Shown here: one piece after another, positions 38,175 to 47,551 of the stretch
How positions within the stretch are numbered: the first letter of the stretch is position 1
Layout: every line of letters begins with the position of its first letter
DNA from: a virus
IMG/VR virus record: IMGVR_UViG_3300042514_000542
Location: 1 to 60,369 of that record
Length of the DNA stretch: 60,369 nt
Direction: 5' to 3' (one strand)
Program-made: the position numbers and the translations under genes
Notes under the pieces: generated by a model
Told to the model about the DNA's origin: nothing
The model's database searches: none
The model's input: only the letters and a program-made list of their open reading frames with translations

Positions 38175-39660
38175 CATTCGGTATCATCTGTTTGGCTTTC
38201 TTATAAACCATCTGTTCCGTAATCTCTCTATTACTAAGTAACATTTCCGCAACCCAATCCTGTAATTTAGGAAGGTATAATCCCAATTGCTTTCTATCCG
38301 TTTGGAACTGTGGAAACCATTGCATTAACATATTCCCATTAATGATCGAGGAGATTCTCTTTTTGAGTTCTTCACCACCACCGGGAATAACATTTAATTT
38401 AGCCTCGGCTCTTTCAATCTTATCTAAGAACTCCTGCTTATTGAAAAGACCTGGACCACGGGAGGCTTCATCGCAATATCCAACAGCTTTAATGGTTTCC
38501 CAAGCTGGGTTATGTATAATTCTTCTTAGAACTTTAAGACTTAGTTTATCCAGTCCATGAACATGCATATGGTTTGCTACCGCAGCTAAAATATTCTTCT
38601 TATCATCTGGCCCAAGTTTAGCAAAACGTAATCTCTTAAAGATATTCTCAACAATGGGAACACCAGCAGATTCATGGGAGTGATAATTGCTAAAACCATT
38701 TGGTTTGATCCCCCTAGTTGTAGCCTTTCCAAAATCGTGGAATAATACAGCGAGATTTATAACTGGATCTGTATATGGTGATACTCTTAAGCATTCATGT
38801 ATATGACCCAGAACTTGCGAATCTCCTTCTGGATGATGTGCTGGATCATGGTCAAAACCTTCCATATCTGTAAATTCTGGAAGAATATCATGTAGGATTC
38901 CTGCGTCTTGTAATTTTTTCAGGAAGTTTGATAGGGTTGGTCCAGACTTAGCAGCCTTATACATTTCTTGGGAAATGCTCTCCTGTGAAATTAATTTAGG
39001 ATTTAATAATAGGTGTTTTAATTCCTTGGCAGCTTCCAATGTATCTGGTTCAATATCAAAGTCCATCTTGGCAGCAAATCTAAAGACTCTAAGAAGTCTG
39101 GTAGCGTCTTCCTTAAATCTTTCCTTGGCATTGCCAACAGCACGGATTACCTTATTCTCAAGATCCTTTAAACCTCCTTGGTAGTCAACGATACGACCAT
39201 GATAATCCAGACCAAAACTATTGATTGTAATATCACGCCTTTTTGTATCAGTCTCAAAACTATCAACTTCTGTGGATATGTTTTGTTGTCTACCCATTGC
39301 CGTTTGAGCATCTTCTCTAAACTTTGCTAAATCGAATGCATAATTATTATATAAAATGGTGTATACTGGTTGAGTATCATTCTTTGATATGTTTCTCAAC
39401 TCGAAATGATTAGATAAATCATCAAAGGAAATATTAGTTGCCATATCGACATCATCGATCTCATTACCCATAAGAAGATCCCTTGGAACACCACCAACAA
39501 TATATATCTCCCCTGTTGGAAATAATCCCATGATTTTGGTCATTAGTTCAAGACCAACACGTAATTCCTCAGATGAAGCTAAGGCTTGCTCCCATTTATC
39601 GGAAAAGTCTTCTACATTGTAGTTTACACTCTCTTTAAAGAATTTTGAAAAGGTTATCAT
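38158..39660 (-). CDS. cca: CCA-adding enzyme / poly(A) polymerase family nucleotidyltransferase with HD domain
   Basis: 500 residues. Class II tRNA nucleotidyltransferase core: GGVPRD (56-61), catalytic Asp70/Asp72 in EIDDVDMAT, RRDITINSFG (141-150), DATRLLRVFRFAAK, followed by a C-terminal HD phosphohydrolase domain (LFHDFGK, His308-Asp309). This enzyme adds or repairs the 3' CCA of tRNAs. About half of the tRNAs in this window do not encode CCA, so the role fits. It begins MITFSKFFKES, a leader shared with other late proteins, suggesting possible packaging in the head. Ends with TAG. Confidence 0.9.
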   Translation of the reverse strand: MITFSKFFKESVNYNVEDFSDKWEQALASSEELRVGLELMTKIMGLFPTGEIYIVGGVPRDLLMGNEIDDVDMATNISFDDLSNHFELRNISKNDTQPVYTILYNNYAFDLAKFREDAQTAMGRQQNISTEVDSFETDTKRRDITINSFGLDYHGRIVDYQGGLKDLENKVIRAVGNAKERFKEDATRLLRVFRFAAKMDFDIEPDTLEAAKELKHLLLNPKLISQESISQEMYKAAKSGPTLSNFLKKLQDAGILHDILPEFTDMEGFDHDPAHHPEGDSQVLGHIHECLRVSPYTDPVINLAVLFHDFGKATTRGIKPNGFSNYHSHESAGVPIVENIFKRLRFAKLGPDDKKNILAAVANHMHVHGLDKLSLKVLRRIIHNPAWETIKAVGYCDEASRGPGLFNKQEFLDKIERAEAKLNVIPGGGEELKKRISSIINGNMLMQWFPQFQTDRKQLGLYLPKLQDWVAEMLLSNREITEQMVYKKAKQMIPNVKSGL

Positions 39661-39670
39661 ATAGTATTCT

Positions 39671-39676
39671 TATTTA
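39671..39676 (-). promoter_or_regulatory. Late promoter for CCA-adding enzyme
   Basis: TAAATA on the minus strand, 10 nt before ATG 39660. Confidence 0.6.
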
Positions 39677-39677
39677 A

Positions 39678-39683
39678 TAAATA
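39678..39683 (+). promoter_or_regulatory. Divergent late promoter
   Basis: TAAATA, then ATAAG, then GTG 39689; back to back with 39671-39676. Confidence 0.7.
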
Positions 39684-39688
39684 ATAAG

Positions 39689-40090
39689 GTGAGGACAATC
39701 GAAGAAAGTAATAAAACTATGGGGAACTTGGTGGAAGAGGCTATGTTTTTTGGGAAAACAGGTTCTAAATCTAAAAATTCAGTATTGCGTAAAATTGAAA
39801 AGGATACCGAAAATTATTTAACGGATGGTGGTAGATTCCCATTAACGGACGAATTAAAAATCGAAGTCAATGATGCTCATGGTTTGGCTGGGGTATTATC
39901 CCCTAGTGGACAGAAGGCTAGTTTAAGACTCATAGATGAATTACAGGGGGGTGTTTCTTTGGAGCTTAAGATTAGCACGGATGGGGCATGGAGAATACTC
40001 AACAAGGGTCAAGTTGTTGGTGGTGGGGAAGACCTAGACGAACGTGTGGTGTGGGATGCTTGGCTTGGGGAATTACTAAAGAATTACTAA
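39689..40090 (+). CDS. Hypothetical protein
   Basis: 133 residues, not recognised (FPLTDELKIEVNDAHGLAGV, DERVVWDAWLGELLKNY). GTG start follows the late promoter by 5 nt. Its TAA overlaps the next ATG. Confidence 0.68.
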   Translation: MRTIEESNKTMGNLVEEAMFFGKTGSKSKNSVLRKIEKDTENYLTDGGRFPLTDELKIEVNDAHGLAGVLSPSGQKASLRLIDELQGGVSLELKISTDGAWRILNKGQVVGGGEDLDERVVWDAWLGELLKNY

Positions 40091-40626
40091 TGATAACATT
40101 TAAAGCATTTTTTGAGTCTTTCAAGAGTTCGGGCATCGACATGAATCGTGCCTATGAGGTCTTCAACCAAGAATACCAAAAGTCAACAGGTAAATCTTGG
40201 GATAAGGGTAAATTTTTAAGCAGGGCGCAGAATTGGGACTTCTATGGCGATGATAATGGATTTATAACTGCTCGCCAACAAAAGAGTGGATTTGTTAAAC
40301 TTGTTGGTGCTGCTGGTTCCGATAAATCAAAATATAAAGGATTTAAGGAACTTGCATCAAAACATCTACCAGTTTGGGGTATGGTAGATGATAAACTATT
40401 TGAACTTCTCACTAAGTTGGGATATCGGGGTCCAAACAAAATCGAACTCTTTATGTTTAAGAAGATGATGACACCTGAAAAGATGGCTAGTGTTTTGGGT
40501 GGTGCTGTCATCAATAATATTGAAGGAAATAAAGTTACACTCACATATCCTGATATTGGAACTGTTACAAAATATTATATAGCTTCTCCCGAATATTGGA
40601 AGAAGGTTAGAGGTAATATTATTTAA
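40090..40626 (+). CDS. Hypothetical late protein with MITFK leader
   Basis: 178 residues. Begins MITFKAFFESF; contains SGFVKLVGAAGSDKSKYKGF and LPVWGMVDDKLFELLTKLGY, a pattern I have seen in large T4-like phages without assigned function. Translationally coupled (TAATG). Overlaps the end of the convergent gene by 4 nt. Confidence 0.68.
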   Translation: MITFKAFFESFKSSGIDMNRAYEVFNQEYQKSTGKSWDKGKFLSRAQNWDFYGDDNGFITARQQKSGFVKLVGAAGSDKSKYKGFKELASKHLPVWGMVDDKLFELLTKLGYRGPNKIELFMFKKMMTPEKMASVLGGAVINNIEGNKVTLTYPDIGTVTKYYIASPEYWKKVRGNII

Positions 40627-43600
40627 ATTTTTACATCATGGAACATAGTTCCCGCCTTTGCTGTGTCGGCCACCCATTGGTCAAATCCTTTTATTGTGTC
40701 TGTATATGGCTCATCGTAAACTTGCCAACCATTAGTATCTTTAGAATATTCTTGAATCTTATAATTTGATGAGTTAACATCTAATACAACGTATTTTATA
40801 TCACCGGATGTCGTCAAAAAGGTATCACCAATTGAATACTTTGGTTTATATGCTGCTTGCTTTTTAGCTGCCACTTTTACCTTGGCGAATCTTGAGATTT
40901 TGAACATCGATGTTACACCATTATCACCTTGTAATTCTACCAAATCAGAGAGGAGTAGTATTTTTCGAATAGTATATACCGCGCCAACAGTTAGTAAGTC
41001 CATCAACCCACTATTATCTAGACATTTAATCTTATCGCCAACAGATAACCCCTCCGTAGTTTGCAATGGTTTGGGTTTAGGTTGAGTAGGAAGAGGTTTT
41101 TGGCTTCCTATATCTGCCCCTGCCGTAAGCTGTTTGAGTTGTGCTTTTAAGTCTTCAAGGTCAGCTTCATGATCTTCATTATCGGTTTCTAATGGTTCTG
41201 AGTGAGAACCTTCATCATTTGTATCTGTTGGTGATTCTAATTTTTTTGCGAACCTATAGAATTCAAATCCACCCACATTACCAGTATTTGATATTACTCT
41301 TATATATTTATTGGAAGTAGATTGCACAATGTATGATTTTCCCTTGGATAAGAGATTCTCATAATCTTCGTTATCTACACATATAACAGTATCACCAACA
41401 CTGAGATCAATAGTTGATTCGAGAGGTGTAAGGTTTAACTCATTCATTATATCTTCTATGGGTTCCCATTCTGTATCATCGGAGGGTTTTGGAATTTCTT
41501 TACCTAGAACAGATTCATCCTTTTCGATCTTTTCAACATAGTTGAAATCTTCATATCTTGTAACACCACCCTGATCCTGATCCTGATCCATTTTGATCGT
41601 AACTTCTTTATAGAAATTGTTTACCGCTATAAGTGTTCCCCTTTTACCTTTAAATGATCCCTTAATGATTTTAACGTAATCCCCCACTTTGAAAGGTATT
41701 TCCTTCATAGGATTGTTATAATCATACTTGATTAGATCATTTGGATCAATACTTTTGTATTTACCAGTAATACTATCGTATACAGTAACATGGCCGGGGG
41801 TTTCGGAACTATCCTTGTAATATTCATACACATTACCATCTGGGTCTTCAACCTTATCATACCTTTCGAAAGGTTTATGAACAATCTTGATATCTTCTTT
41901 TAATTCGCTTTGACGAATCGGTGATATATCACCATCTTCCCATTCCACAGAATATATAGGATCGGTACGTTTCGCTCTTAATACATCACGAATAGATCCC
42001 ACTCTCCCATCTTGAGTTTTCACACTTGCGCCAACTTTAAATTTAGGTTTCCCACGGAAAACTGTCTTTAAAGTCTTTGATTTATTCATCACATCCGTTT
42101 GCGAATATTCATCCTTATATACTGTGGTTCCAAAATATTTAAACCAAATACCATCAAGTTTATCTTGAAATGATATTGGTATCTCTTTTCTATTATCAAT
42201 TAAAGACTCCTTAATAAATGATGCTAAATCACTATTTTCTCCATATAGAGAAAGAAGGGTATCTAAAAAAATCTCTTTACTTCCACGATATATATGGCTA
42301 TTCCACATAATTGGCATAATAGCAGCGACATATTCATTTCTACCCTTCATCATAGGTAATAATCGAATCAGTTGTTCTATGATGAGGTCTTCTTCATATA
42401 TATAGTTGTCAGTTCCTATTCCCAAGGATAGATAAACTACAAACTCATGTAACTTGTCCTTAATATATTCATCAGGTAATTTTTTCATCACCCTTGACAT
42501 AACACCCATCGTATTGGTGGGGGAATTTCTTCTTGTTGATGACACATGTAATATCTCTTCAAAGTGCCTCAAAGTTGAGGGACTTATATTATATGCAAGT
42601 TTCTGTAATATTGTTGATAGGTTTTCGTCAGTTAGAGACGATATATAAGTATGATCTAGAACATAATCCATATGTGTACCTAAGTAGTTATTGGTGATAA
42701 ACTCGAATACATCATTACCTATAAACTTATCATCAATTTCTGGCTCTTTTGATAAAAAAATACCTATGAGTTTGGCTATATCACCACCTCCCAATCCCGA
42801 GCGGGGTAGCTCAATCATGAGATCAGGGTTCCCCTCATATGCCATCATGATAAGTCTAAATGTCTTACTATCCTTGATTGCTTCCCTCACATTGGGTTTG
42901 ATCTTATCTTCATTACCCTTTTGAAACCTATCTAAGAGATATGCACGGAGAGTGGCATTTTTTTGAACTACGTCACCACTGTCTTCGTGACCCCAATCAA
43001 CATATGAAGATAAACGTTTCGATTTTTCGATTTTTCGTCTATCGACATGATCCAGTTCTACAATCAAGGAATTGACCCAAATAACACCCTGCCACGGCTC
43101 GTTTTCATGGATTGTCGATTCTCCCAAGTCGTCTATCATACCATCATAGAATCTCATTAGGATTCTTGTCCACATAATGGGTGGTCTGGTTTTGGTTTCC
43201 CTTAGTTTTCCATCATCGTCAGGAAATACTTGGGTTCGATTAAAGCTTTGAGCCAATGCTCTAGTGACCGTCCAAAACTTTTGGAAAGGGGTTTTCTGAT
43301 AAGATAATGGTGTGTCCAAGAGAATACCTTCAGGATCATATTTATATTCTGGAAACATCTCTCTCAATTTTTCAAAATCTCTTTCTAGATCCTGTTCAGA
43401 GTAGGTTGATGATCTGGCACATCTTTCTGGATTCCTTGGTTTATATATCCAAATGATGGGACGTTCAATGGCAAAGTGCGCTTTCCCCACACTTAACCAA
43501 TTATCCCAATAAACCTTTAAAGGAAACCCATAAATTCCAATTGGTGTACTAAAGCTTGAGTGGGGGTTAATACCTAATCTCTTAGTCTTTTTATCAAAAG

Positions 43601-43787
43601 ACTTTTTACGATTTAATTTTCGTTTATCACCATATGGAAGGGGTTCAGGTTCTTTCATAACCCTTGGCTCCAGAATATTAGCAAATGATACCAATACATC
43701 AGGGTCATCCTTGTATTTGGATAGAACAGCAAAGGGACTTTGGTTCCTTTCACATATGACTTCGAATATATCCTCAAAACGGGGCAT
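40623..43787 (-). CDS. Giant KOW/SH3-repeat protein
   Basis: 1054 residues. The N-terminal about 600 residues are helical and unrecognised. The C-terminal part carries at least five beta-barrel modules starting with a V/I-G-D/A-x-V motif: FKVGASVKTQDGRVGSIRDV, FKVGDYVKIIKGSFKGKRGT (KOW-like), LSVGDTVICVDNEDY, LSVGDKIKCLDNSGL and YSIGDTFLTTSGDIKYV. An acidic low-complexity linker and a Pro-rich stretch separate them. Such barrels bind nucleic acid or protein. Late promoter 5 nt upstream; possibly packaged in the virion. Confidence 0.7.
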   Translation of the reverse strand: MPRFEDIFEVICERNQSPFAVLSKYKDDPDVLVSFANILEPRVMKEPEPLPYGDKRKLNRKKSFDKKTKRLGINPHSSFSTPIGIYGFPLKVYWDNWLSVGKAHFAIERPIIWIYKPRNPERCARSSTYSEQDLERDFEKLREMFPEYKYDPEGILLDTPLSYQKTPFQKFWTVTRALAQSFNRTQVFPDDDGKLRETKTRPPIMWTRILMRFYDGMIDDLGESTIHENEPWQGVIWVNSLIVELDHVDRRKIEKSKRLSSYVDWGHEDSGDVVQKNATLRAYLLDRFQKGNEDKIKPNVREAIKDSKTFRLIMMAYEGNPDLMIELPRSGLGGGDIAKLIGIFLSKEPEIDDKFIGNDVFEFITNNYLGTHMDYVLDHTYISSLTDENLSTILQKLAYNISPSTLRHFEEILHVSSTRRNSPTNTMGVMSRVMKKLPDEYIKDKLHEFVVYLSLGIGTDNYIYEEDLIIEQLIRLLPMMKGRNEYVAAIMPIMWNSHIYRGSKEIFLDTLLSLYGENSDLASFIKESLIDNRKEIPISFQDKLDGIWFKYFGTTVYKDEYSQTDVMNKSKTLKTVFRGKPKFKVGASVKTQDGRVGSIRDVLRAKRTDPIYSVEWEDGDISPIRQSELKEDIKIVHKPFERYDKVEDPDGNVYEYYKDSSETPGHVTVYDSITGKYKSIDPNDLIKYDYNNPMKEIPFKVGDYVKIIKGSFKGKRGTLIAVNNFYKEVTIKMDQDQDQGGVTRYEDFNYVEKIEKDESVLGKEIPKPSDDTEWEPIEDIMNELNLTPLESTIDLSVGDTVICVDNEDYENLLSKGKSYIVQSTSNKYIRVISNTGNVGGFEFYRFAKKLESPTDTNDEGSHSEPLETDNEDHEADLEDLKAQLKQLTAGADIGSQKPLPTQPKPKPLQTTEGLSVGDKIKCLDNSGLMDLLTVGAVYTIRKILLLSDLVELQGDNGVTSMFKISRFAKVKVAAKKQAAYKPKYSIGDTFLTTSGDIKYVVLDVNSSNYKIQEYSKDTNGWQVYDEPYTDTIKGFDQWVADTAKAGTMFHDVKI

Positions 43788-43792
43788 ATGAT

Positions 43793-43798
43793 TATTTA
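43793..43798 (-). promoter_or_regulatory. Late promoter for the giant KOW protein
   Basis: TAAATA on the minus strand, 5 nt before ATG 43787. Confidence 0.7.
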
Positions 43799-43808
43799 CC
43801 CAAATTAT

Positions 43809-43814
43809 TAAATA
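43809..43814 (+). promoter_or_regulatory. Divergent late promoter
   Basis: TAAATA, then TGTAT, then ATG 43820. Confidence 0.7.
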
Positions 43815-43819
43815 TGTAT

Positions 43820-44269
43820 ATGGTTTTTAACAAGACTTATAGAAAATTAATGGAATATTACGAACCATCGGGAATTCTTCTAGAAGGTGTTCTTAATTCT
43901 GTTCCAAGAGATCTTTTAGGTATGGAAACCTCCTATGAGAACTTTCCCATAAAAGCACCTTATGGTTTCTGGGTAGATCGTAGTGGTAACTGGATAACTG
44001 TTCCATATATCGGTCACAGTCCAACGGCTCTCGGCATTATAAGAAAGGCCAATAAATACCTAGTGGAAAAAGGTATGGAACGAGTGGAAGATTATAGTCC
44101 CTATAAACCTCTTTATAGTGAAGGTTGGATGAGAGTTCAGTTGACAACAGGCACAGTCTTCTACGAATTCAAACCAGCAAACCAGATAGCAACGACACCC
44201 CAAAACAGATTTTTGGAGATGTGTAAGGAGATGTATAATATTCCAAATGCTGAAAATGATAGCGATTAA
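43820..44269 (+). CDS. Hypothetical protein
   Basis: 149 residues: FWVDRSGNWITVPYIGHSPT and WMRVQLTTGTVFYEF resemble a recurrent small protein of large phages; function unknown. I prefer ATG 43820 to 43814, because the first ATG is inside the late promoter. Confidence 0.68.
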   Translation: MVFNKTYRKLMEYYEPSGILLEGVLNSVPRDLLGMETSYENFPIKAPYGFWVDRSGNWITVPYIGHSPTALGIIRKANKYLVEKGMERVEDYSPYKPLYSEGWMRVQLTTGTVFYEFKPANQIATTPQNRFLEMCKEMYNIPNAENDSD

Positions 44270-44276
44270 TTCCAAT

Positions 44277-45350
44277 ATGATAACATTTAAACATTACATA
44301 ATACGAGAGGGTAAGCTCAAGGATTCAAAGAAAGTATTGAAATTGGGTGATTATCCAATGTTTACCGTTTTTATCGCCAAGGGGGATAATATCTCTGAAA
44401 GACTTATGGCATATAAAGAAAACGAGGATTATTATTCCAAGGCATTTGAACTTGCTAGAGAGAGAATTACGAGGCTGGGTCTTCCCTCCATGCATGTCAA
44501 TGTGGTGTTTAAGGACACGCCCGATGCTTATGGATTGGCTCATGGAAATCCAGACACTAAAACGAGTGTGGTTAGGTCTGTATCATTGAGTGTAAGATTT
44601 ATTGATTTTGGATCAAGACCGAGCATGGACAATATAAAGTATTCATTCTCTGCGTTGGTAGATACGATAGTTCATGAATGGGCGCATATGTGGATGTTCA
44701 ATAATGGAAAGGCTTTTCGTGATGCAATCAAACAGTATCACGAAGCATTGGTATATTCGAACATAGATAAAATACCATATAACTATGGTGATACTGAAAG
44801 AATATTCACCACATTCTATAAAGATATTGCAATTCTTTTTAAGACATATAAATTTAATCTTAAAGAAAACCCACAATATATGTCCCTAAAGAGCGTCAGA
44901 AAGGATATGCAACGTATTTTCTTAGACACTCTAAATGAATATGGTATGTATGCTCTTGCCGTAGATAAGGATGTATTGAATCCATATATAGATAAAATAT
45001 CTGATATAGTTTACCATAATGTGGGGAAGAATCCCAAATCTGTTTTTAAGTATATTGAAAGTTTAAATTTGGAAAAAGTGTTTGAGGGACAGATTAAACA
45101 GGAGACACAACGAAGCATTTCCAAGAGATCCGATATTAGAAAACAATTATCAGATATGATTAAATTTACTGGAGCATATGGAATGACAAATCCCGATGAA
45201 GCATGGGCAACCGCTATTGAAAAATTCAAGATACTAGATCCATACCATAAAAAAAGAATTCGTGAACTGATGCAAGTAAAAGGTCAAAGAGAACTCCCCA
45301 ATAGAAGAATGCAGAAACATCTTAATATGGTGAATAATCTTGACAACTAA
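44277..45350 (+). CDS. HExxH metallopeptidase-like late protein
   Basis: 357 residues. Begins MITFKHYIIREG. VDTIVHEWAHMWMF contains HExxH and NPDEAWATAIEKF may supply the third ligand. The central part is helical. It is the second HExxH protein in 8 kb and shares no clear similarity with the one at 37536. Start ATG 44277 lies 7 nt after the previous stop. Confidence 0.75.
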   Translation: MITFKHYIIREGKLKDSKKVLKLGDYPMFTVFIAKGDNISERLMAYKENEDYYSKAFELARERITRLGLPSMHVNVVFKDTPDAYGLAHGNPDTKTSVVRSVSLSVRFIDFGSRPSMDNIKYSFSALVDTIVHEWAHMWMFNNGKAFRDAIKQYHEALVYSNIDKIPYNYGDTERIFTTFYKDIAILFKTYKFNLKENPQYMSLKSVRKDMQRIFLDTLNEYGMYALAVDKDVLNPYIDKISDIVYHNVGKNPKSVFKYIESLNLEKVFEGQIKQETQRSISKRSDIRKQLSDMIKFTGAYGMTNPDEAWATAIEKFKILDPYHKKRIRELMQVKGQRELPNRRMQKHLNMVNNLDN

Positions 45351-45367
45351 TATAGTCATGGTATCAT
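45340..45367 (+). promoter_or_regulatory. Sigma70-type promoter
   Basis: TTGACA (45340-45345), 16-bp spacer, TATCAT (45362-45367), 7 nt before ATG 45375. Confidence 0.6.
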
Positions 45368-45374
45368 GTTACAC

Positions 45375-45689
45375 ATGACTACAGTGGTTCACATCAATGA
45401 TCCATACGACATCTATATAGGTCGTCCTTCAATTTGGGGCAATCCGCATAGTCATTTACCCGAAAGTGCCGCAGAATACATCGTAGCGACTCGAAAAGAA
45501 GCCATAGAGAAGTATCGGGAATACATTCTAAACAGTAACTATCTAATGTCAAGGTTACACGAACTCGATGGAAAGGTTCTTGGATGCCACTGTAAACAAA
45601 AAGGTAAAAATGTTCCTTGCCACGGAGACGTATTAGTAGAGCTTATCGAAAAAATGAACTATACTAAGGTTGATTTGGAAGATTTTTAA
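45375..45689 (+). CDS. DUF4326-like protein
   Basis: 104 residues. VVHINDPYDIYIGRPSIWGN, EAIEKYREYI and LDGKVLGCHCKQ ... PCHGDVLVEL match DUF4326, a family in phages and bacteria that may bind metal through its Cys/His residues. Role unknown. An upstream ATG (45366) lies within the -10 sequence, so 45375 is preferred. Confidence 0.83.
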   Translation: MTTVVHINDPYDIYIGRPSIWGNPHSHLPESAAEYIVATRKEAIEKYREYILNSNYLMSRLHELDGKVLGCHCKQKGKNVPCHGDVLVELIEKMNYTKVDLEDF

Positions 45690-47464
45690 ATCCTCAGTTC
45701 TTGGGTGAAGTAATCTATAGCAGCCTCACTATCGTAGTCATCAAATCCATAATATGGAACATCCATATCACCTTCAATTTCGGGGTCGGGATCGAATGGG
45801 TCACTATCATGCTCAATAGACAACCCAATTGAATCTATACTAAATTTAGCAAGCAGAGGACTATCATACCAATGATCACTATTTTCAAAGACCACACTGA
45901 AAGAATGGTCTATTGTATCTGATAAAACATCCGTTTCTTGTGGAATAAATATCAAAGACTCTATACCGGATTTAAAATACTTAACCAGTTGTGAGTATGT
46001 TCCACTTTCATACCCAGCACGGATAGCATCCCTTAACGTATCAATCGTATCAGGATCATTTACTTTCAGAAGAGTATATACATCCTTTATAGTTATATCT
46101 GACGGGTCGATATCCAATTCTTCTAATAAGTCTGGATATTCAGTAATCCATTCTTTTACTGCTTCCATTATTCTAAAATTGACAACATTGTTTCCCATCA
46201 CACGTTCCAACAAATCTATTAAATCTTCTTCTGGCGCACGGTAATCCATATCCTCAGTTAAATTTTTATCCCCCGATATATAGTCACCATATGAATATAG
46301 ATTTGGTGGTTGGTAGGTGTCAACAAGCTCATTCCAATTTTCCCATACCCTATAATAGATAAAATTATCTTTCAATTGAATTTTAGCCATAATCTCTTCG
46401 GGAGTGCTATACTGAGCATGTCCCCCGCCCGATCCCGATATGAAAAGGTTTGCAATTTCTCTTTTAATATCATCCTCTCCCATTAATCCCAATTTTACCT
46501 TTTCGGTAAATGGAAGTAGGTCTGGTCTTAATTCACGTATCTTTTGTTGTCTTTCCTCTGATAGTTCTCTGAATTTAAATAATTCTGGTCTTAGTCTAAA
46601 TAACATTTCCGATTGTTCTTCAGAGAGATCGGATATATCGAAGTTGTTATCGGCGGCATAACCACCCCCAACAATACGTTTAATTAAATAGTCTTCACCA
46701 TCACCTCTACTACTGGTATTAACCTTATATGTTAATAATTTTAGAATGTGTGGATGATACTTTGGATTGGGCTTTTCATTTGCCCTCCCCTTCATTTCCC
46801 CAAGGGTGCTATTATCATTCAGAATGAAGGTCAGGGATGGTCTAGCAAAAACCCTACCACCCTGTTTCACCACCTTCCTCAAAGATAATACAGTATCCGT
46901 ATCTCTGGCACTGGCGGTATTACCACAATGACCCATAGCACCTCCCTCGATCTTACAAGACCTTCTATCCAAATCAAACCAAACAAATCCATCATCAAAC
47001 TTTATAAGTTCAGAAATGGAGCCATCCACCAATTCATCAGTAATATCGATCCATTGTTCCCTATCAGTCTTCCACTCACTCTCCCAATCTCTAAACTTTA
47101 AGAGTGCTTCAGTTACACCATCTCTATAATCATATCTTTGAATCTTATTTATGGGTAAAGAGAGATAATGTTCTAAGCTATTTAGAGTCTGCCTAGCTAG
47201 ATTTATTTGCTGTGTGGGGAAAGAATCAGCCCTCGTCAATTCTTTTAATATGGAAGTCCTTACAGATTTGAGAAACCAAACCACAATATTATCCTTCTTA
47301 AGAACTCCAATACTTCTCTGAACGATATCGTTCAGATTTTTCGAAAGTGTATCGTCCTGTTCCAATACTTTCCCGAACATTTGCATATATCTCTCAGTTC
47401 TAGCTTTGACACCCTCTTCCAGAACATGGAGATATATTTGATAGAATTTCGAAAATGTTAACAT
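45686..47464 (-). CDS. PcfJ-like large late protein
   Basis: 592 residues. Begins MLTFSKFYQIYLHVLEEG. Residues about 175-255 (SCKIEGGAMGHCGNTASA, DTVLSLRKVVKQGG, SLTFILNDNSTLGEMKGRAN) have the G-x-CG / SLR / T / MKGRAN order of PcfJ-like domains found in mobile elements and phages. The C-terminal half is acidic and helical. Function unproven. Late promoter 6 nt before the ATG. Confidence 0.68.
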   Translation of the reverse strand: MLTFSKFYQIYLHVLEEGVKARTERYMQMFGKVLEQDDTLSKNLNDIVQRSIGVLKKDNIVVWFLKSVRTSILKELTRADSFPTQQINLARQTLNSLEHYLSLPINKIQRYDYRDGVTEALLKFRDWESEWKTDREQWIDITDELVDGSISELIKFDDGFVWFDLDRRSCKIEGGAMGHCGNTASARDTDTVLSLRKVVKQGGRVFARPSLTFILNDNSTLGEMKGRANEKPNPKYHPHILKLLTYKVNTSSRGDGEDYLIKRIVGGGYAADNNFDISDLSEEQSEMLFRLRPELFKFRELSEERQQKIRELRPDLLPFTEKVKLGLMGEDDIKREIANLFISGSGGGHAQYSTPEEIMAKIQLKDNFIYYRVWENWNELVDTYQPPNLYSYGDYISGDKNLTEDMDYRAPEEDLIDLLERVMGNNVVNFRIMEAVKEWITEYPDLLEELDIDPSDITIKDVYTLLKVNDPDTIDTLRDAIRAGYESGTYSQLVKYFKSGIESLIFIPQETDVLSDTIDHSFSVVFENSDHWYDSPLLAKFSIDSIGLSIEHDSDPFDPDPEIEGDMDVPYYGFDDYDSEAAIDYFTQELRI

Positions 47465-47470
47465 ATAGAG

Positions 47471-47476
47471 TATTTA
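47471..47476 (-). promoter_or_regulatory. Late promoter for PcfJ-like gene
   Basis: TAAATA on the minus strand, 6 nt before ATG 47464. Confidence 0.7.
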
Positions 47477-47551
47477 ATTCAAAATCGAGCCTATGGGGAA
47501 ATTCTCGAAAAATTACTAAAAAATTTTTTGTATTTGAAAAAGCCTTATAGG

